From: Microbacterium invictum
GTDB lineage: Bacteria; Actinomycetota; Actinomycetes; Actinomycetales; Microbacteriaceae
Assembly: GCF_034421375.1 (NCBI RefSeq)
Contig: NZ_CP139779.1
Location: 1,054,001-1,118,000, forward strand
Length of the DNA stretch: 64,000 bases
Direction: 5' to 3'
Below, piece by piece: positions 7,416 to 15,765 of this stretch (positions are counted from its first letter, which is position 1; every line of letters starts with the position of its first letter). Both the position numbers and the translations under genes were made by a program. Under the pieces are notes generated by a model. That model ran no database searches. It saw only the letters and a list, made by a program, of their open reading frames with translations, and was not told the origin of the DNA.

Positions 7416-8834
7416 ATGGCTCACGACGTCGACGCGGCACCTGTCGAGGAGAAGCACGGACTCAAGCGCGTGGTGGGGGTGTGGCTCCTCTTCGCGTTCA
7501 TCGTGGGAGACACGCTCGGCGCCGGCATCTACACCCTGGTGGGCACGATGGCCCTGGATGTCGGCGGCGTCATCTGGCTGCCGCTGCTCATCGCGCTCGT
7601 CGTCGCCCTGCTGACCGCCGGCACCTACGCCGAGCTCATCACCAAGTACCCGCATGCCGGTGGGGCCGCGCGCTACGTCGAGCGGGCGTTCGGGATCCCC
7701 TTCGTGTCGTTCCTCGTCGGGTTCTTGATGATGGCGTCGGGGATCACAACCGCCGCAGCGCTCGCCAACGCCTTCGCGGGCGACTACCTCGCCTCCCTCG
7801 TCGACCTCCCCGCAGCGCCGATGGCCGTCGCGTTCATCCTCGTGCTGACGCTGATCAATCTCCGCGGTGTGCGCGAGTCCCTCGGTGCGAATATGGTCGC
7901 GGCGATGATCGAGGTCTCGGGCCTCGTGCTGATCATCGTCATCGCCGCCATCGTCTTCGGAAGCGGCGGGGGTGACCCGAGCCGCCTGGTCGAGTTCGCG
8001 CCCGACGTCCCGCCGCTCCAGGGGGCGTTCGCGGCGACGATCATCGCGTTCTTCTCGTTCCTCGGGTTCGAGGCCGCGGCGAACATGGCCGAGGAGGTGA
8101 AGAACCCCTCGCGCGCCTACCCCCGGGCGCTGTTCGGCGCCATCCTCACCGCGGCCGTGGTCTATCTGCTCATCGCGATCGGCGCGGTGATCGTCGTGCC
8201 GCCGGCGGATCTCGCCGAATCGACCGGCCCCCTCCTCGAGGTGGTGACGGCGAGCGGACTCCCGGTCCCGGGCTGGCTGTTCAGCATCATCGCCCTGATC
8301 GCCATCGCCAACGGCGCGCTGCTGTTCATGGTCATGGCCAGCCGGGTGGGTTACGGGCTGGGAGAGGCGGGGCTGCTTCCGCGGGCGTTCCGGAGGGTGC
8401 TCCCGAACCGTCGCACGCCGTGGGTGTCGATCGTCGTCGTGGCGGCGGTCACGATCCTTCTGACGCTCCTCGGTGACGTGGCGACGCTCGCAGAGACGAC
8501 CGTTCTGCTGCTGCTGCTGGTGTTCCTCTCCGCCAACGTCAGCGTCCTGGTCCTGAAGAAAGACCGAGTGGACCACCCCCACTTCTCCGTTCCCCGGATC
8601 GTCCCGATCCTGGCGATCATCGCCAGTGTCGTGCTCCTCACCCAGCAGACCGGCCCCGTGTGGCTCGGGACGCTGGTCTACCTCGCGGTGGGTGCGGTGC
8701 TCTTCGTCGTCGCCAGGGCGCGGCGCAAGCACGAGATCCGCACCGAGCGGATCGACGTCATTCCGCCGTCGACGGAACCGGCTCCTTCGGGATCACCAGA
8801 AGCTCCGAGATCCGACGGCGATCGAGACCGGTGA
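7416..8834 (+). CDS. APC superfamily amino acid permease
   Basis: 472 residues with about 12 transmembrane helices. The start of helix 1 has [21 protein letters not shown], the glycine-rich substrate-binding unwinding (GAGI) of the amino acid-polyamine-organocation family, and [19 protein letters not shown] matches the conserved helix-6/loop signature. It should import an amino acid or amine with protons; the specificity is not readable. The C-terminal tail (from about residue 440) is hydrophilic and Pro/Ser rich. Its last 77 bp overlap the convergent CNNM/CorC gene in antisense, which is unusually long for this region and constrains both C-termini. Confidence 0.88.
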   Translation: MAHDVDAAPVEEKHGLKRVVGVWLLFAFIVGDTLGAGIYTLVGTMALDVGGVIWLPLLIALVVALLTAGTYAELITKYPHAGGAARYVERAFGIPFVSFLVGFLMMASGITTAAALANAFAGDYLASLVDLPAAPMAVAFILVLTLINLRGVRESLGANMVAAMIEVSGLVLIIVIAAIVFGSGGGDPSRLVEFAPDVPPLQGAFAATIIAFFSFLGFEAAANMAEEVKNPSRAYPRALFGAILTAAVVYLLIAIGAVIVVPPADLAESTGPLLEVVTASGLPVPGWLFSIIALIAIANGALLFMVMASRVGYGLGEAGLLPRAFRRVLPNRRTPWVSIVVVAAVTILLTLLGDVATLAETTVLLLLLVFLSANVSVLVLKKDRVDHPHFSVPRIVPILAIIASVVLLTQQTGPVWLGTLVYLAVGAVLFVVARARRKHEIRTERIDVIPPSTEPAPSGSPEAPRSDGDRDR

Positions 8835-10056
8835 CCTTGAGGGTGGCACCGTCGACCTCGACGGCGTCGCCGACGACGGCGAGGCGTCCCAGCCGCTCCA
8901 GCATGAACCCGGCGATGGTGTCGGATGAGCCGCGGGGGAGGGTGAGGCCGGTGGCCTCCTCGAAGTCCTGCAGGTTCAGCCGGCCGTCGACGGTGCCGCC
9001 GTTCTCGGACAGGTCGCCGGTCGCGGCGTCGGTGTCGTACTCGTCGAAGATCTCGCCGACGACCTCCTCGACGAGGTCCTCGAGGGTGACGATCCCGTCG
9101 GTGCCGCCGTACTCGTCGACGACGACCGCAATCTGGTCGCCGCCGGCCCGCATGCCGGTGAGGGTCGGGAGCACCCGTGCGGTCGACGGGAGGTAGGGGA
9201 TGGGGCGCACGAGCGGACCGATCGGCTGGCGCGGATCGACGGCGGCGGCCTCGAAGAGGTCGCGCACGTGGACGAAGCCGGTGATGTCGTCGATGGACTG
9301 GTCGACGACGGGGTAGCGCGAGTAGGGCAGCTCGCGCACGCGAGCGGCGGCCGCACCCACCTCGTCGGCGTGGTCGAGCGCGACGACCTCGGGCCGGGGG
9401 CGCATGACCTCGCTGATCTGGCGACCGCGCAGCGACAGCACGTCGTCGAGGATGCGCCGCTCGTCCTCGGGCAGACCCTGGTGGCTCGAGACGATGTCGC
9501 GCAGCTCCTCCTCGCTGAGCTCGTCGCCGGTCTTGTGCGGGTCACCGCCGAGAAGGCGCACGACGGCGTTCGTCGACACCGACAGCAGCCAGATCACCGG
9601 TCGCATCAGCACGGCGAAGCCGTTCAGCACCGGCGCGACGCCGTAGGCGAACTGCGCGTTGCGCTGGATCGCCAGGCGCTTGGGCACGAGCTCGCCCAGC
9701 ACGAGCGAGAGGTACGCGATCATCAGCGTCAGGACCACGGTGGCGATCGTGAGCGAGAGGCCCTCGTCGAGTCCGAGGGAGACGAACAGCGGAGCGACGC
9801 TCGGGGCGATCGACGACGCGCCGTACGCCGCCGAGGCGAACCCGGCCACCGTCACACCGATCTGCACGGCCGACAGGAACGTGTTGGGGTTGCGGGCCAG
9901 GTCGGCGACCTTCTGGCCGCGCTTGCCGCGGGCGGCGAGGGCATTGACCTGGCTGTCGCGGAGGGTGACGAGCGCCATCTCGGTGGCGGCGAAGACACCG
10001 CCGATGAGGACGAAGACCACCACGAGGGCGATGTTGAGAAGGAGGTCGCCGTTCAT
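8758..10056 (-). CDS. CNNM/CorC (hemolysin C) family protein with CBS pair
   Basis: 432 residues. The N-terminal DUF21/CNNM membrane domain (about 1-190) contains [23 protein letters not shown] and further helices. A CBS pair (about 205-330) includes [15 protein letters not shown] and [29 protein letters not shown], and a C-terminal CorC/HlyC transporter-associated domain follows (about 350-425). The family exports or regulates Mg2+ or Co2+; the hemolysin label is historical. ATG at 10056 follows GGGGAGGTGAACC. The 3' end overlaps the amino acid permease gene on the other strand by 77 bp. Confidence 0.92.
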   Translation of the reverse strand: MNGDLLLNIALVVVFVLIGGVFAATEMALVTLRDSQVNALAARGKRGQKVADLARNPNTFLSAVQIGVTVAGFASAAYGASSIAPSVAPLFVSLGLDEGLSLTIATVVLTLMIAYLSLVLGELVPKRLAIQRNAQFAYGVAPVLNGFAVLMRPVIWLLSVSTNAVVRLLGGDPHKTGDELSEEELRDIVSSHQGLPEDERRILDDVLSLRGRQISEVMRPRPEVVALDHADEVGAAAARVRELPYSRYPVVDQSIDDITGFVHVRDLFEAAAVDPRQPIGPLVRPIPYLPSTARVLPTLTGMRAGGDQIAVVVDEYGGTDGIVTLEDLVEEVVGEIFDEYDTDAATGDLSENGGTVDGRLNLQDFEEATGLTLPRGSSDTIAGFMLERLGRLAVVGDAVEVDGATLKVTGLDRRRISELLVIPKEPVPSTAE

Positions 10057-10080
10057 CGGTTCACCTCCCCTCGCGGGGAC

Positions 10081-10102
10081 GCGCCCGGGGTCACCCGGGC
10101 GC
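10081..10102 (-). terminator. Hairpin between the SDR and CNNM genes
   Basis: A perfect 9-bp GC stem (GCGCCCGGG/CCCGGGCGC) with a 4-nt loop lies between two leftward genes, 24 nt before the CNNM start. It could end the SDR transcript or sit in the CNNM leader. There is no T tract on the minus strand, so Rho-independent termination is not certain. Confidence 0.45.
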
Positions 10103-10207
10103 CGGGACTATGACAGTCGGATCCGTCCGCAGTTTTCGGCATGGGGGACACGCTACCGGTCGTCGCTTCGAAATCGCCGTGTGCCGGTCGCGGCCCGCGA
10201 CGCCGTG

Positions 10208-11179
10208 TCAGACGAGCAGCGGCCCCGCGACATCCATCCTGTTGTTCTCGATCAACCACCGGACCGACTCCAGGATCGCGTCGTCGGGTTCGTAGCGGGG
10301 ACGGTAGCCGAGCACCGACCGGGCCTTGTCGATGCTGAGACAGTGGTTGCGGTGCAGGTGCCCCCAGCTCGCGTTCGCGTACCTCTCCGGCGTCTCGGCG
10401 CGGAACTGCTCCCAGGTGACGCACTCGAGCGACGCGGGTTTTCCGAACCAGGATGCCGCGGCCGCCGCGTACCCGCGCACGGTCAGCGCCGAGGGGGCGA
10501 CGGCGTGGAAGTCCTCGCCGGCGGCCGCGTCGCGGTGCGCGAGCGCGAGCTCGAAGACCTGGGCGACGTCATCGGCGTGGACGTGGTGCATCAGCGCGCC
10601 GTCGCTTCCCGGTACCCGGAGGGTGCGGCCCGCCGACAGATCGGACCAGACGCGGGGGTCGCCGTTACCGAGCGGCCCGACCGGCATCCAGCCCGGACCG
10701 ACGATGTGACCGGGGTCGACGGTGGTGGTCACGAGCCCGCCCGCGGCGGTCTCGGCAGCGAGCAGCTCGGCGATCTCGGCCTTGAGGATGCCGTACTCGT
10801 CGAACGGCGGGCTGCCCTCGCCCTCGCGGATCGGGACGCGGTCGCTCGGACCGTAGCGCCAGAGCGTCCCGCAGTGCACGAGGTGCCCCACCCGTCCGCG
10901 CAGGGCCTCGACGAGCGCGCGCGCCGAGTCGGGGGTGAAGGCGAGGAGATCGACCACGGCGTCGGGATCGTGGGCGAGGATGAGCTCGCCGAACGTGCCG
11001 TCGCGGTCGGCGGCCTCTCGGTCGGCGACGATCTGGTGCACCTCTTGCCACTCGGGTGCCGCGACGTACGGCGGTCGCGTCCCGCGGCTCAGGGAGACGA
11101 CCTCGTGTCCGGCGCGGACGAGCCGGGGGACGAGGAAGGTGCCGATGTGGCCGGTTCCGCCGATGACGACGACGCGCAC
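10208..11179 (-). CDS. NAD(P)-dependent epimerase/reductase (extended SDR family)
   Basis: 323 residues. It opens with a Rossmann fold (MRVVVIGGTGHIGTFLVPRL, GxxGxxG) and keeps the overall length of extended or atypical SDRs. The usual YxxxK is weakly kept as YGILKAEIAELL, with Tyr and Lys four residues apart, near residue 135. The chemistry is probably NAD(P)-linked epimerisation or reduction of a nucleotide sugar or related compound. The GTG start at 11179 is preceded by GGCGGAGATC. Its neighbours give no pathway, and the gene stands alone between the CNNM gene and a divergent zinc-finger gene 86 bp away. Confidence 0.82.
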   Translation of the reverse strand: MRVVVIGGTGHIGTFLVPRLVRAGHEVVSLSRGTRPPYVAAPEWQEVHQIVADREAADRDGTFGELILAHDPDAVVDLLAFTPDSARALVEALRGRVGHLVHCGTLWRYGPSDRVPIREGEGSPPFDEYGILKAEIAELLAAETAAGGLVTTTVDPGHIVGPGWMPVGPLGNGDPRVWSDLSAGRTLRVPGSDGALMHHVHADDVAQVFELALAHRDAAAGEDFHAVAPSALTVRGYAAAAASWFGKPASLECVTWEQFRAETPERYANASWGHLHRNHCLSIDKARSVLGYRPRYEPDDAILESVRWLIENNRMDVAGPLLV

Positions 11180-11265
11180 GATCTCCGCCTCTCCGCGACG
11201 GCGGGCGCCGGCGCACCACCCGAGCCTAGGGCGCCGATGTCGGAGCCCGTCGGTAGCGTTCTCTC

Positions 11266-11610
11266 ATGGACACCCCGGCCGACACCTTGCGCGCGGCGCG
11301 GGATTCCGCGCGCCGGCGCCTCGCCGACGTCGAGGCGCAGCTCGCCCAGCTCCGGGATGCGCGGGGGGCCGAGTCGGCCGACGACGAGCACGATCCCGAG
11401 GGTGGGACGCTCTCGGCGGAGTGGTCGCGCATCGAGGGGGTCCGCGTCGGTGTGGTGGCCGAGCTCGATGGCATCGACGCCGCCCTCGACCGTGTCTCGG
11501 CGGGCACGTTCGGCATCTGCGAGGTGTGCGGGAACGCCATCCCGGCGGGCCGGCTCAAGGTGCGTCCGACGGCGACGCGGTGCGTTCGGTGCGCGGAACG
11601 TCGGCAGTAG
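11266..11610 (+). CDS. TraR/DksA C4-type zinc finger protein
   Basis: 114 residues. The N-terminal 70 form a charged helical hairpin, and the C-terminus has a four-cysteine zinc finger, CEVCGNAI then CVRC 17 residues later, as in DksA/TraR proteins. In proteobacteria these bind the secondary channel of RNA polymerase; actinobacterial versions are mostly uncharacterised, and the acidic DxxDxA tip of true DksA is not evident, so a polymerase role is only an inference. ATG at 11266 lies 6 nt after TAGCGT, fitting a leaderless transcript. The stop codon is part of TAGGCT (11608-11613), a -10-like element for the next gene. Confidence 0.85.
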   Translation: MDTPADTLRAARDSARRRLADVEAQLAQLRDARGAESADDEHDPEGGTLSAEWSRIEGVRVGVVAELDGIDAALDRVSAGTFGICEVCGNAIPAGRLKVRPTATRCVRCAERRQ

Positions 11611-11670
11611 GCTGAGGGCGGCGGCCACCCCGGTCCCTCGCACGGCCGGGATTCGATGAAACGAGCGAGC

Positions 11671-12471
11671 ATGACCACGAACCCTCCCGGCTGGTACGAC
11701 TACGGCCCCGGCACCCGGCGGTGGTGGGATGGTGCGAAGTGGACCGAGCACGTGCAGTCGACCGAGGGTGGGACGGATGCCGCGCCGGCGGCCGGCTCCG
11801 ATCAGGGTGAGGTCGCTCCGAGCGACCCCGCGGCGATCGCCGCGAACGATCCCGCGCCGCTTCCGCAGGACGGCGGGGGATACGCCACCGCCGGGCCGCC
11901 CCCCTCCGCGCCCGGCTTCGCGGGTGCGCCCGGATACGCCCCCGCGGGCGGCGCCTTCACCGCCGCGACCGACCCGAAGAAGTCGAAGCTCTGGATCCTG
12001 TGGGTGGTGCTCGGCGTGGTGCTGCTCGGCATCGTCATCGCCGCGGCGGTGCTGATCCCGATCCTCATCGGCGTCTTCTCCGCGGCCGGGGGTGTCGACG
12101 AGGCCGACCAGCAGGACGCCGTGCGTGCCGTGGAGCTCTACGACGAGGCGTGGCGCGAGGGCGACTGCGACAAGTACCTCGAGGCGACATCCGAGGGCTT
12201 CCGCGAAGCCAGCGGACTCCCCGATTGCGCCGCCTTCGACGAGCAGGCCGCCGGGTTCGCGGCGTCCGTGCAGAACTACCAGACCGAGGTCGTCGGCATC
12301 ACCGTCGAGGAGTCCACGGTCTTCGTCGACACCGCTGAGACCTACGAGAGCTTCTTCACCGCGGAGGGCGAGCCCGTGGAGACTCCGGTGCCGATCGAGG
12401 AGAGCTGGCAGTACACCGTCATCGAGATCGACGGCGCCTGGGTCATCGACAACGCGTACTACGACGAATGA
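11671..12471 (+). CDS. DUF2510 membrane protein with extracellular C-terminal domain
   Basis: About 266 residues. The first 30 residues carry the DUF2510 signature (NPPGWYDYGPGTRRWWDGAKWTEH split by short turns), a tryptophan-rich cytoplasmic motif common in actinobacterial membrane proteins. A Pro/Ala/Gly linker follows, then one transmembrane helix near residues 105-130, then about 130 residues outside with an NTF2/DUF4878-like pattern (ELYDEAWREGDCDKYLEA) containing two cysteines. The function of DUF2510 is unknown. I prefer the ATG at 11671, from which the DUF2510 motif starts immediately; ATG at 11656 is the alternative. The gene overlaps the following transporter by ATGA, so the two are translationally coupled. 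Confidence 0.82.
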   Translation: MTTNPPGWYDYGPGTRRWWDGAKWTEHVQSTEGGTDAAPAAGSDQGEVAPSDPAAIAANDPAPLPQDGGGYATAGPPPSAPGFAGAPGYAPAGGAFTAATDPKKSKLWILWVVLGVVLLGIVIAAAVLIPILIGVFSAAGGVDEADQQDAVRAVELYDEAWREGDCDKYLEATSEGFREASGLPDCAAFDEQAAGFAASVQNYQTEVVGITVEESTVFVDTAETYESFFTAEGEPVETPVPIEESWQYTVIEIDGAWVIDNAYYDE

Positions 12472-13265
12472 GCGACGCCCCCACCGCGCGCGGCGCGCGC
12501 TTCGTCGTCACGTGCCTCGGCGTGGGCTTCATCGCCGGCCTGATGTCCGGGCTCTTCGGGGTCGGCGGGGGCACCGTCGTGGTGCCGCTCCTCGTCCTCA
12601 TCCTCGGGTACGGCCAGCGGCTCGCCGCGGGGACGTCGCTGGCCGCCATCGTGCCGACCGCCACGGTCGGGGTGATCGCCTACGCGGTCAACGACTCGGT
12701 GGCGTGGATCCCGGCGCTGATCCTCGCGGCCGGCGCGGTCGTCGGCGCCCAGATCGGCACCTGGCTCCTTCCGAGAACACCCGTCACGGTGTTGCGCTGG
12801 GGCTTCGTCGGGTTCCTCGTCATCGTGATCGTCTCGCTGTTCCTGGTGATCCCGTCGCGGGACGCGGGGCTCCCGCTCACCGTCGTGACCGTCCTCGGCC
12901 TCGTCGCGCTCGGTGTCGTCACCGGCATCCTCGCGGGTCTGCTCGGTGTCGGGGGCGGGGTGATCGTGGTGCCGGTGCTGCTGCTGCTCTTCGGCACGAG
13001 CGACCTCCTCGCGAAGGGCACGTCGCTGCTGATGATGATCCCGACGGCGATCTCGGGCACGATCGGCAACCTCGTCCGCAAGAACGTCGACCTCCCCGCG
13101 GCGGCGCTGGTCGGAGTCGCGGCGTGCGTCACCGCTCCCGTCGGCACGTTGCTCGCCACCCTCGTCGACCCGCAGGTGGGCAACATCCTCTTCGCGGGGT
13201 TCCTCGTCATCATCGCGGTGCAGATGGCCGTCCGCGCCGTTCGGGGGCGCAAGGCGCCTCGGTAG
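12468..13265 (+). CDS. TauE/SafE family anion exporter
   Basis: 265 residues with about eight transmembrane helices in two homologous halves. Each half holds the family signature: GLMSGLFGVGGGTVVVPLL near residue 25 and GILAGLLGVGGGVIVVPVL near 155. TauE/SafE proteins export sulfite, sulfoacetate or other organic anions, and many are unassigned. The gene overlaps the DUF2510 gene upstream by four bases and is followed 9 nt later by a MaoC-fold gene, so it lies in a compact co-directional run. That context gives no substrate. Confidence 0.9.
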   Translation: MSDAPTARGARFVVTCLGVGFIAGLMSGLFGVGGGTVVVPLLVLILGYGQRLAAGTSLAAIVPTATVGVIAYAVNDSVAWIPALILAAGAVVGAQIGTWLLPRTPVTVLRWGFVGFLVIVIVSLFLVIPSRDAGLPLTVVTVLGLVALGVVTGILAGLLGVGGGVIVVPVLLLLFGTSDLLAKGTSLLMMIPTAISGTIGNLVRKNVDLPAAALVGVAACVTAPVGTLLATLVDPQVGNILFAGFLVIIAVQMAVRAVRGRKAPR

Positions 13266-13274
13266 GATGATCCG

Positions 13275-13724
13275 GTGCCAGTGAACCCCGATCTCGTCGG
13301 TCGCGTATTCCCCCCGACGCCGCCCTACCTGGTGGGGCGCGAGAAGGTGCGCGAGTTCGCGCGGGCGGTCTTCTCCGATGACCCGCAGCACCTCGACCCC
13401 GAGGCGGCGCGCTCCCTCGGCTACGCCGACGTGGTCGCTCCGCCGACCTTCCCGATCGTGCTGCAGGATGTCACGCTCCAGCAGCTGCTCGCCGAACCCG
13501 ACAGCGGCATCGAGCTTTCGCGGGTGCTCCACGCCGAGCAGCGCTTCCGCTACTCGCGACCGATCGTCGCCGGTGACGAGCTGACTGCGCAGCTGAGCGT
13601 GACCGGCATCCGCACCCTCGGCGGCAACGCGATGGTCACGAGCGAAGCCGAGATGGTCGACGCCGCCGGTGCCCACGTCGTGACCGCGACATCCGTCCTC
13701 CTCGTCGGGGAGGGCGACGCGTGA
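13275..13724 (+). CDS. MaoC-fold (R)-hydratase N-terminal subunit, FAS1-like dehydratase (HadA type)
   Basis: 149 residues. The protein matches the N-terminal hot-dog half of MaoC dehydratases (VNPDLVGRVFPPTPPYLVGREKVREFARA, broken here by my reading; VVAPPTFPIVL follows). In mycobacteria the HadA/HadC proteins of this type pair with a catalytic MaoC partner to dehydrate 3-hydroxyacyl-ACP. This subunit lacks the catalytic Asp-His, which the next gene supplies. GTG at 13275 lies 6 nt after TAGGAT, indicating a leaderless message; it overlaps the partner gene by GTGA. The order HadA-HadB-MurB is conserved in actinobacteria. Confidence 0.85.
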   Translation: MPVNPDLVGRVFPPTPPYLVGREKVREFARAVFSDDPQHLDPEAARSLGYADVVAPPTFPIVLQDVTLQQLLAEPDSGIELSRVLHAEQRFRYSRPIVAGDELTAQLSVTGIRTLGGNAMVTSEAEMVDAAGAHVVTATSVLLVGEGDA

Positions 13725-14176
13725 GCCCGGTCACCGCCCGCACCGCCGCCGTCGGCGACATCGTCGCCGAGCGCACCGTTCACCTCACGCGGGAATCACT
13801 GGTGCGCTACGCCGGCGCGTCGGGAGACTTCAACCCGATCCACTACCGCGACGAGGTCGCGGCCGAGGTCGGGCTTCCCGGGGTGCTCGCGCACGGCATG
13901 CTGACCATGGGTCTCGCCGTCGAGACCGTCGTCCCGTGGCTCGGCGACGCCGGCCGCATCCTCGATTACGGCGTGAGATTCACCCGCCCGGTCGTCGTTG
14001 ACGCGACCGACGGCGCCGACCTTCACATCGTCGCCCGCGTCGGTCAGGTGACCGATGACGCCGTGCGCATCGACCTCACGGTGACCGCGGCCGACACCGC
14101 GGTTCTCGGCAAGGCCCAGGTCCGGGTGCGCCCCGCGGGCGCCGACGGCGTGCCTGTGGACGACGCGGCTCGATGA
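13721..14176 (+). CDS. MaoC-fold dehydratase, catalytic subunit (HadB type)
   Basis: 151 residues with the hydratase-2 motif YAGASGDFNPIHYRDEVA near residue 28, containing the catalytic Asp and His. LPGVLAHGMLTMGL follows, as in (R)-specific enoyl hydratases. With the upstream subunit it should form a heterodimer acting on 3-hydroxyacyl-ACP or -CoA; the thioester carrier cannot be read from the sequence. The GTG start overlaps the upstream stop and the stop overlaps the murB start (ATGA), so all three genes are coupled. Confidence 0.87.
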   Translation: MSPVTARTAAVGDIVAERTVHLTRESLVRYAGASGDFNPIHYRDEVAAEVGLPGVLAHGMLTMGLAVETVVPWLGDAGRILDYGVRFTRPVVVDATDGADLHIVARVGQVTDDAVRIDLTVTAADTAVLGKAQVRVRPAGADGVPVDDAAR

Positions 14177-15309
14177 CCGAGGTTCCCCCCGTCGCGCTGT
14201 CGACCCTGACGACCCTTCGCGCGGGCGGGGTTCCCGAGCGCATGATCGAGGCGCGCACCGCCGACGAACTCGTCGCGGCACTCCGCGAGGTGTGGGCGAC
14301 GGGCGACCCCTGGTTCGTCCTCGGCGGAGGGTCGAACCTGCTCGTCGGCGACGAGCCGTTCCCCGGCACGGTCGTGCGGATCCTGACGCGCGGCATCGAG
14401 ACCCTGCCCGCCGCGCGCGAGGGGTTCGTCCGCCTGCGCGTACAGGCCGGGCACGACTGGGACGCGTTTGTCGGCGACACCGTCGAGCGGGGGCTCGCGG
14501 GGGTGGAGGCGATGTCGGGGATCCCCGGCACGGTGGGCGCCGCGCCCGTGCAGAACATCGGCGCGTACGGGCAGGAGATCGTCCAGACTCTCGTCGAGGT
14601 CGAGCTCATCGACGAAGCGACCGGCGAGGTGTCGACCGTGCCGGCTGCGGAGCTCGGGCTCGGCTTCCGCACGTCCGTGCTGAAGCACCACCACGGTTCG
14701 GTTCCCGAGCGCCGCGCGGTGATCCTCTCGGTCACGGTGGAGCTCGCGGTGATCGGCGATGCGCCCCGCCGGATCCACGGCGATCAGTTGCGGACGGCGC
14801 TGGGGCTCCAGCCGGGCGACGCGGTGACTCTGACGTTCGTGCGCGAGCAGGTGCGGCAGATCCGGCGGCGGAAGGGGATGGTGCTCGATGACGCCGACCC
14901 CGACACGTGGAGCGCGGGATCCTTCTTCCAGAACGCCGTCGTGTCGGCATCCTTCGCCCGCACCTTGCCGGCGGAATGCCCGCGCTGGCCGGTCGAGCCC
15001 GACTTCGATCCGGTCGTGGTCGTGCCTCTCGCCGGCTTCGACGGAAGTGTGCCGCGCCTGTCGACCGCCGAGTCCGACGTGAAGGTCAGCGCCGGGTGGC
15101 TCATCGAGCAGTCGGGTATTCGCAAGGGGTTCAAGCTTCCGCGTTCGCGCGCCGCGGTGTCGACCAAGCACGCGCTTGCCCTGACCAATCGCGGCGGGGC
15201 CACGGCGGACGAGATCGCCGAGCTGGCGCGATTCATCCAGGGTCGCGTGCACGCCGAGTTCGGACTCCTCCTCCAGCCCGAGCCGGTGCTCGTCGGCGTC
15301 GACCTCTGA
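14173..15309 (+). CDS. murB: UDP-N-acetylmuramate dehydrogenase
   Basis: 378 residues, type I MurB. FAD-binding residues are in PWFVLGGGSNLLVGDEPFPG (about 48-67) and GVEAMSGIPGTVGAAPVQNIGAYGQEI, split over residues 110-135. The catalytic Ser/Glu region appears as AGSFFQNAVVS and AEFGLLLQPEP at the C-terminus. The enzyme reduces UDP-GlcNAc-enolpyruvate to UDP-MurNAc with NADPH, an essential cytoplasmic step in peptidoglycan synthesis. Coupling to two MaoC genes is an old actinobacterial arrangement. About 450 bp of repeats follow, before a convergent gene. Confidence 0.95.
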   Translation: MTEVPPVALSTLTTLRAGGVPERMIEARTADELVAALREVWATGDPWFVLGGGSNLLVGDEPFPGTVVRILTRGIETLPAAREGFVRLRVQAGHDWDAFVGDTVERGLAGVEAMSGIPGTVGAAPVQNIGAYGQEIVQTLVEVELIDEATGEVSTVPAAELGLGFRTSVLKHHHGSVPERRAVILSVTVELAVIGDAPRRIHGDQLRTALGLQPGDAVTLTFVREQVRQIRRRKGMVLDDADPDTWSAGSFFQNAVVSASFARTLPAECPRWPVEPDFDPVVVVPLAGFDGSVPRLSTAESDVKVSAGWLIEQSGIRKGFKLPRSRAAVSTKHALALTNRGGATADEIAELARFIQGRVHAEFGLLLQPEPVLVGVDL

Positions 15310-15403
15310 CCCGGGAGGCGCCGGCCTCGCGGCGGTTTCAGCGTCGGTCGCGCGCTCGCCGTCATGCCCGCCCGCCGGCTCACCCGCGTCGCGCGGTCCT
15401 TCG

Positions 15404-15468
15404 CCGTTCGTTCGTCGCAGATGTACGCGCAGGGGGGCTCCAGACGTACATCTGCGACGAACGAACGG
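15404..15468. repeat. Large palindrome, copy 1 (24-bp arms)
   Basis: Arms 15404-15427 and 15445-15468 are perfect inverted repeats; each arm holds TTCGTCGCAGATGTACG or its complement. The loop is 17 nt and G rich. A closely similar element lies 209 bp downstream. It sits between the convergent murB and oxidoreductase genes and could act as a bidirectional terminator or be a dispersed palindromic element. Confidence 0.85.
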
Positions 15469-15511
15469 TGTCGGGGCGGGGTGAAAGGGGCGGCGCGGGG
15501 CGAGCCGCCCA

Positions 15512-15574
15512 ATCGTGCACCCTCGCCGCGTGATCGTGCACCCTCGCGGTGTGATCGTGCACCCTCGCGGTGTG
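15512..15574. repeat. Tandem repeat, three 21-bp units
   Basis: Three head-to-tail copies of ATCGTGCACCCTCGCGGTGTG (20 of its bases shown here plus one). Units 2 and 3 are identical and unit 1 differs by two or three bases (CGC for GGT). The array lies between the two large palindromes. No ORF with coding character crosses it. Confidence 0.85.
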
Positions 15575-15612
15575 ACGGGATCCATCCCCATTCGCCGCCC
15601 GCGGTCTTTTCG

Positions 15613-15676
15613 CCGTTCGTTCGTCGGAGATGTACGCGCAGGGGGCTCCAGACGTACACCTGCGACGAACGAACGG
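15613..15676. repeat. Large palindrome, copy 2
   Basis: Arms 15613-15636 and 15653-15676 pair with two mismatches around a 16-nt loop. The element matches copy 1 at all but a few positions and in the same orientation, so the two are direct copies of one palindromic unit. Confidence 0.85.
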
Positions 15677-15705
15677 GGGGTGGGGGGGGTGGGGGGTGGC
15701 GGGGG
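15675..15705 (+). other. G-run cluster with G-quadruplex potential
   Basis: Four or more runs of five to eight G on the plus strand, separated by single T or short spacers, begin in the last bases of palindrome copy 2. This pattern fits an intramolecular G-quadruplex. The rest of 15310-15765 holds only the repeats listed and no recognisable gene. Confidence 0.6.
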
Positions 15706-15765
15706 TGAAGGTGATCGGTGGGGGGCGAGAGGCGGTGGATGCTGCGGCGCGGCGCGCCGCGAAGA

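Noticed and set aside
15512..15574. Possible CRISPR array
   Set aside because: The three units are directly adjacent without spacers, and no cas genes are near.
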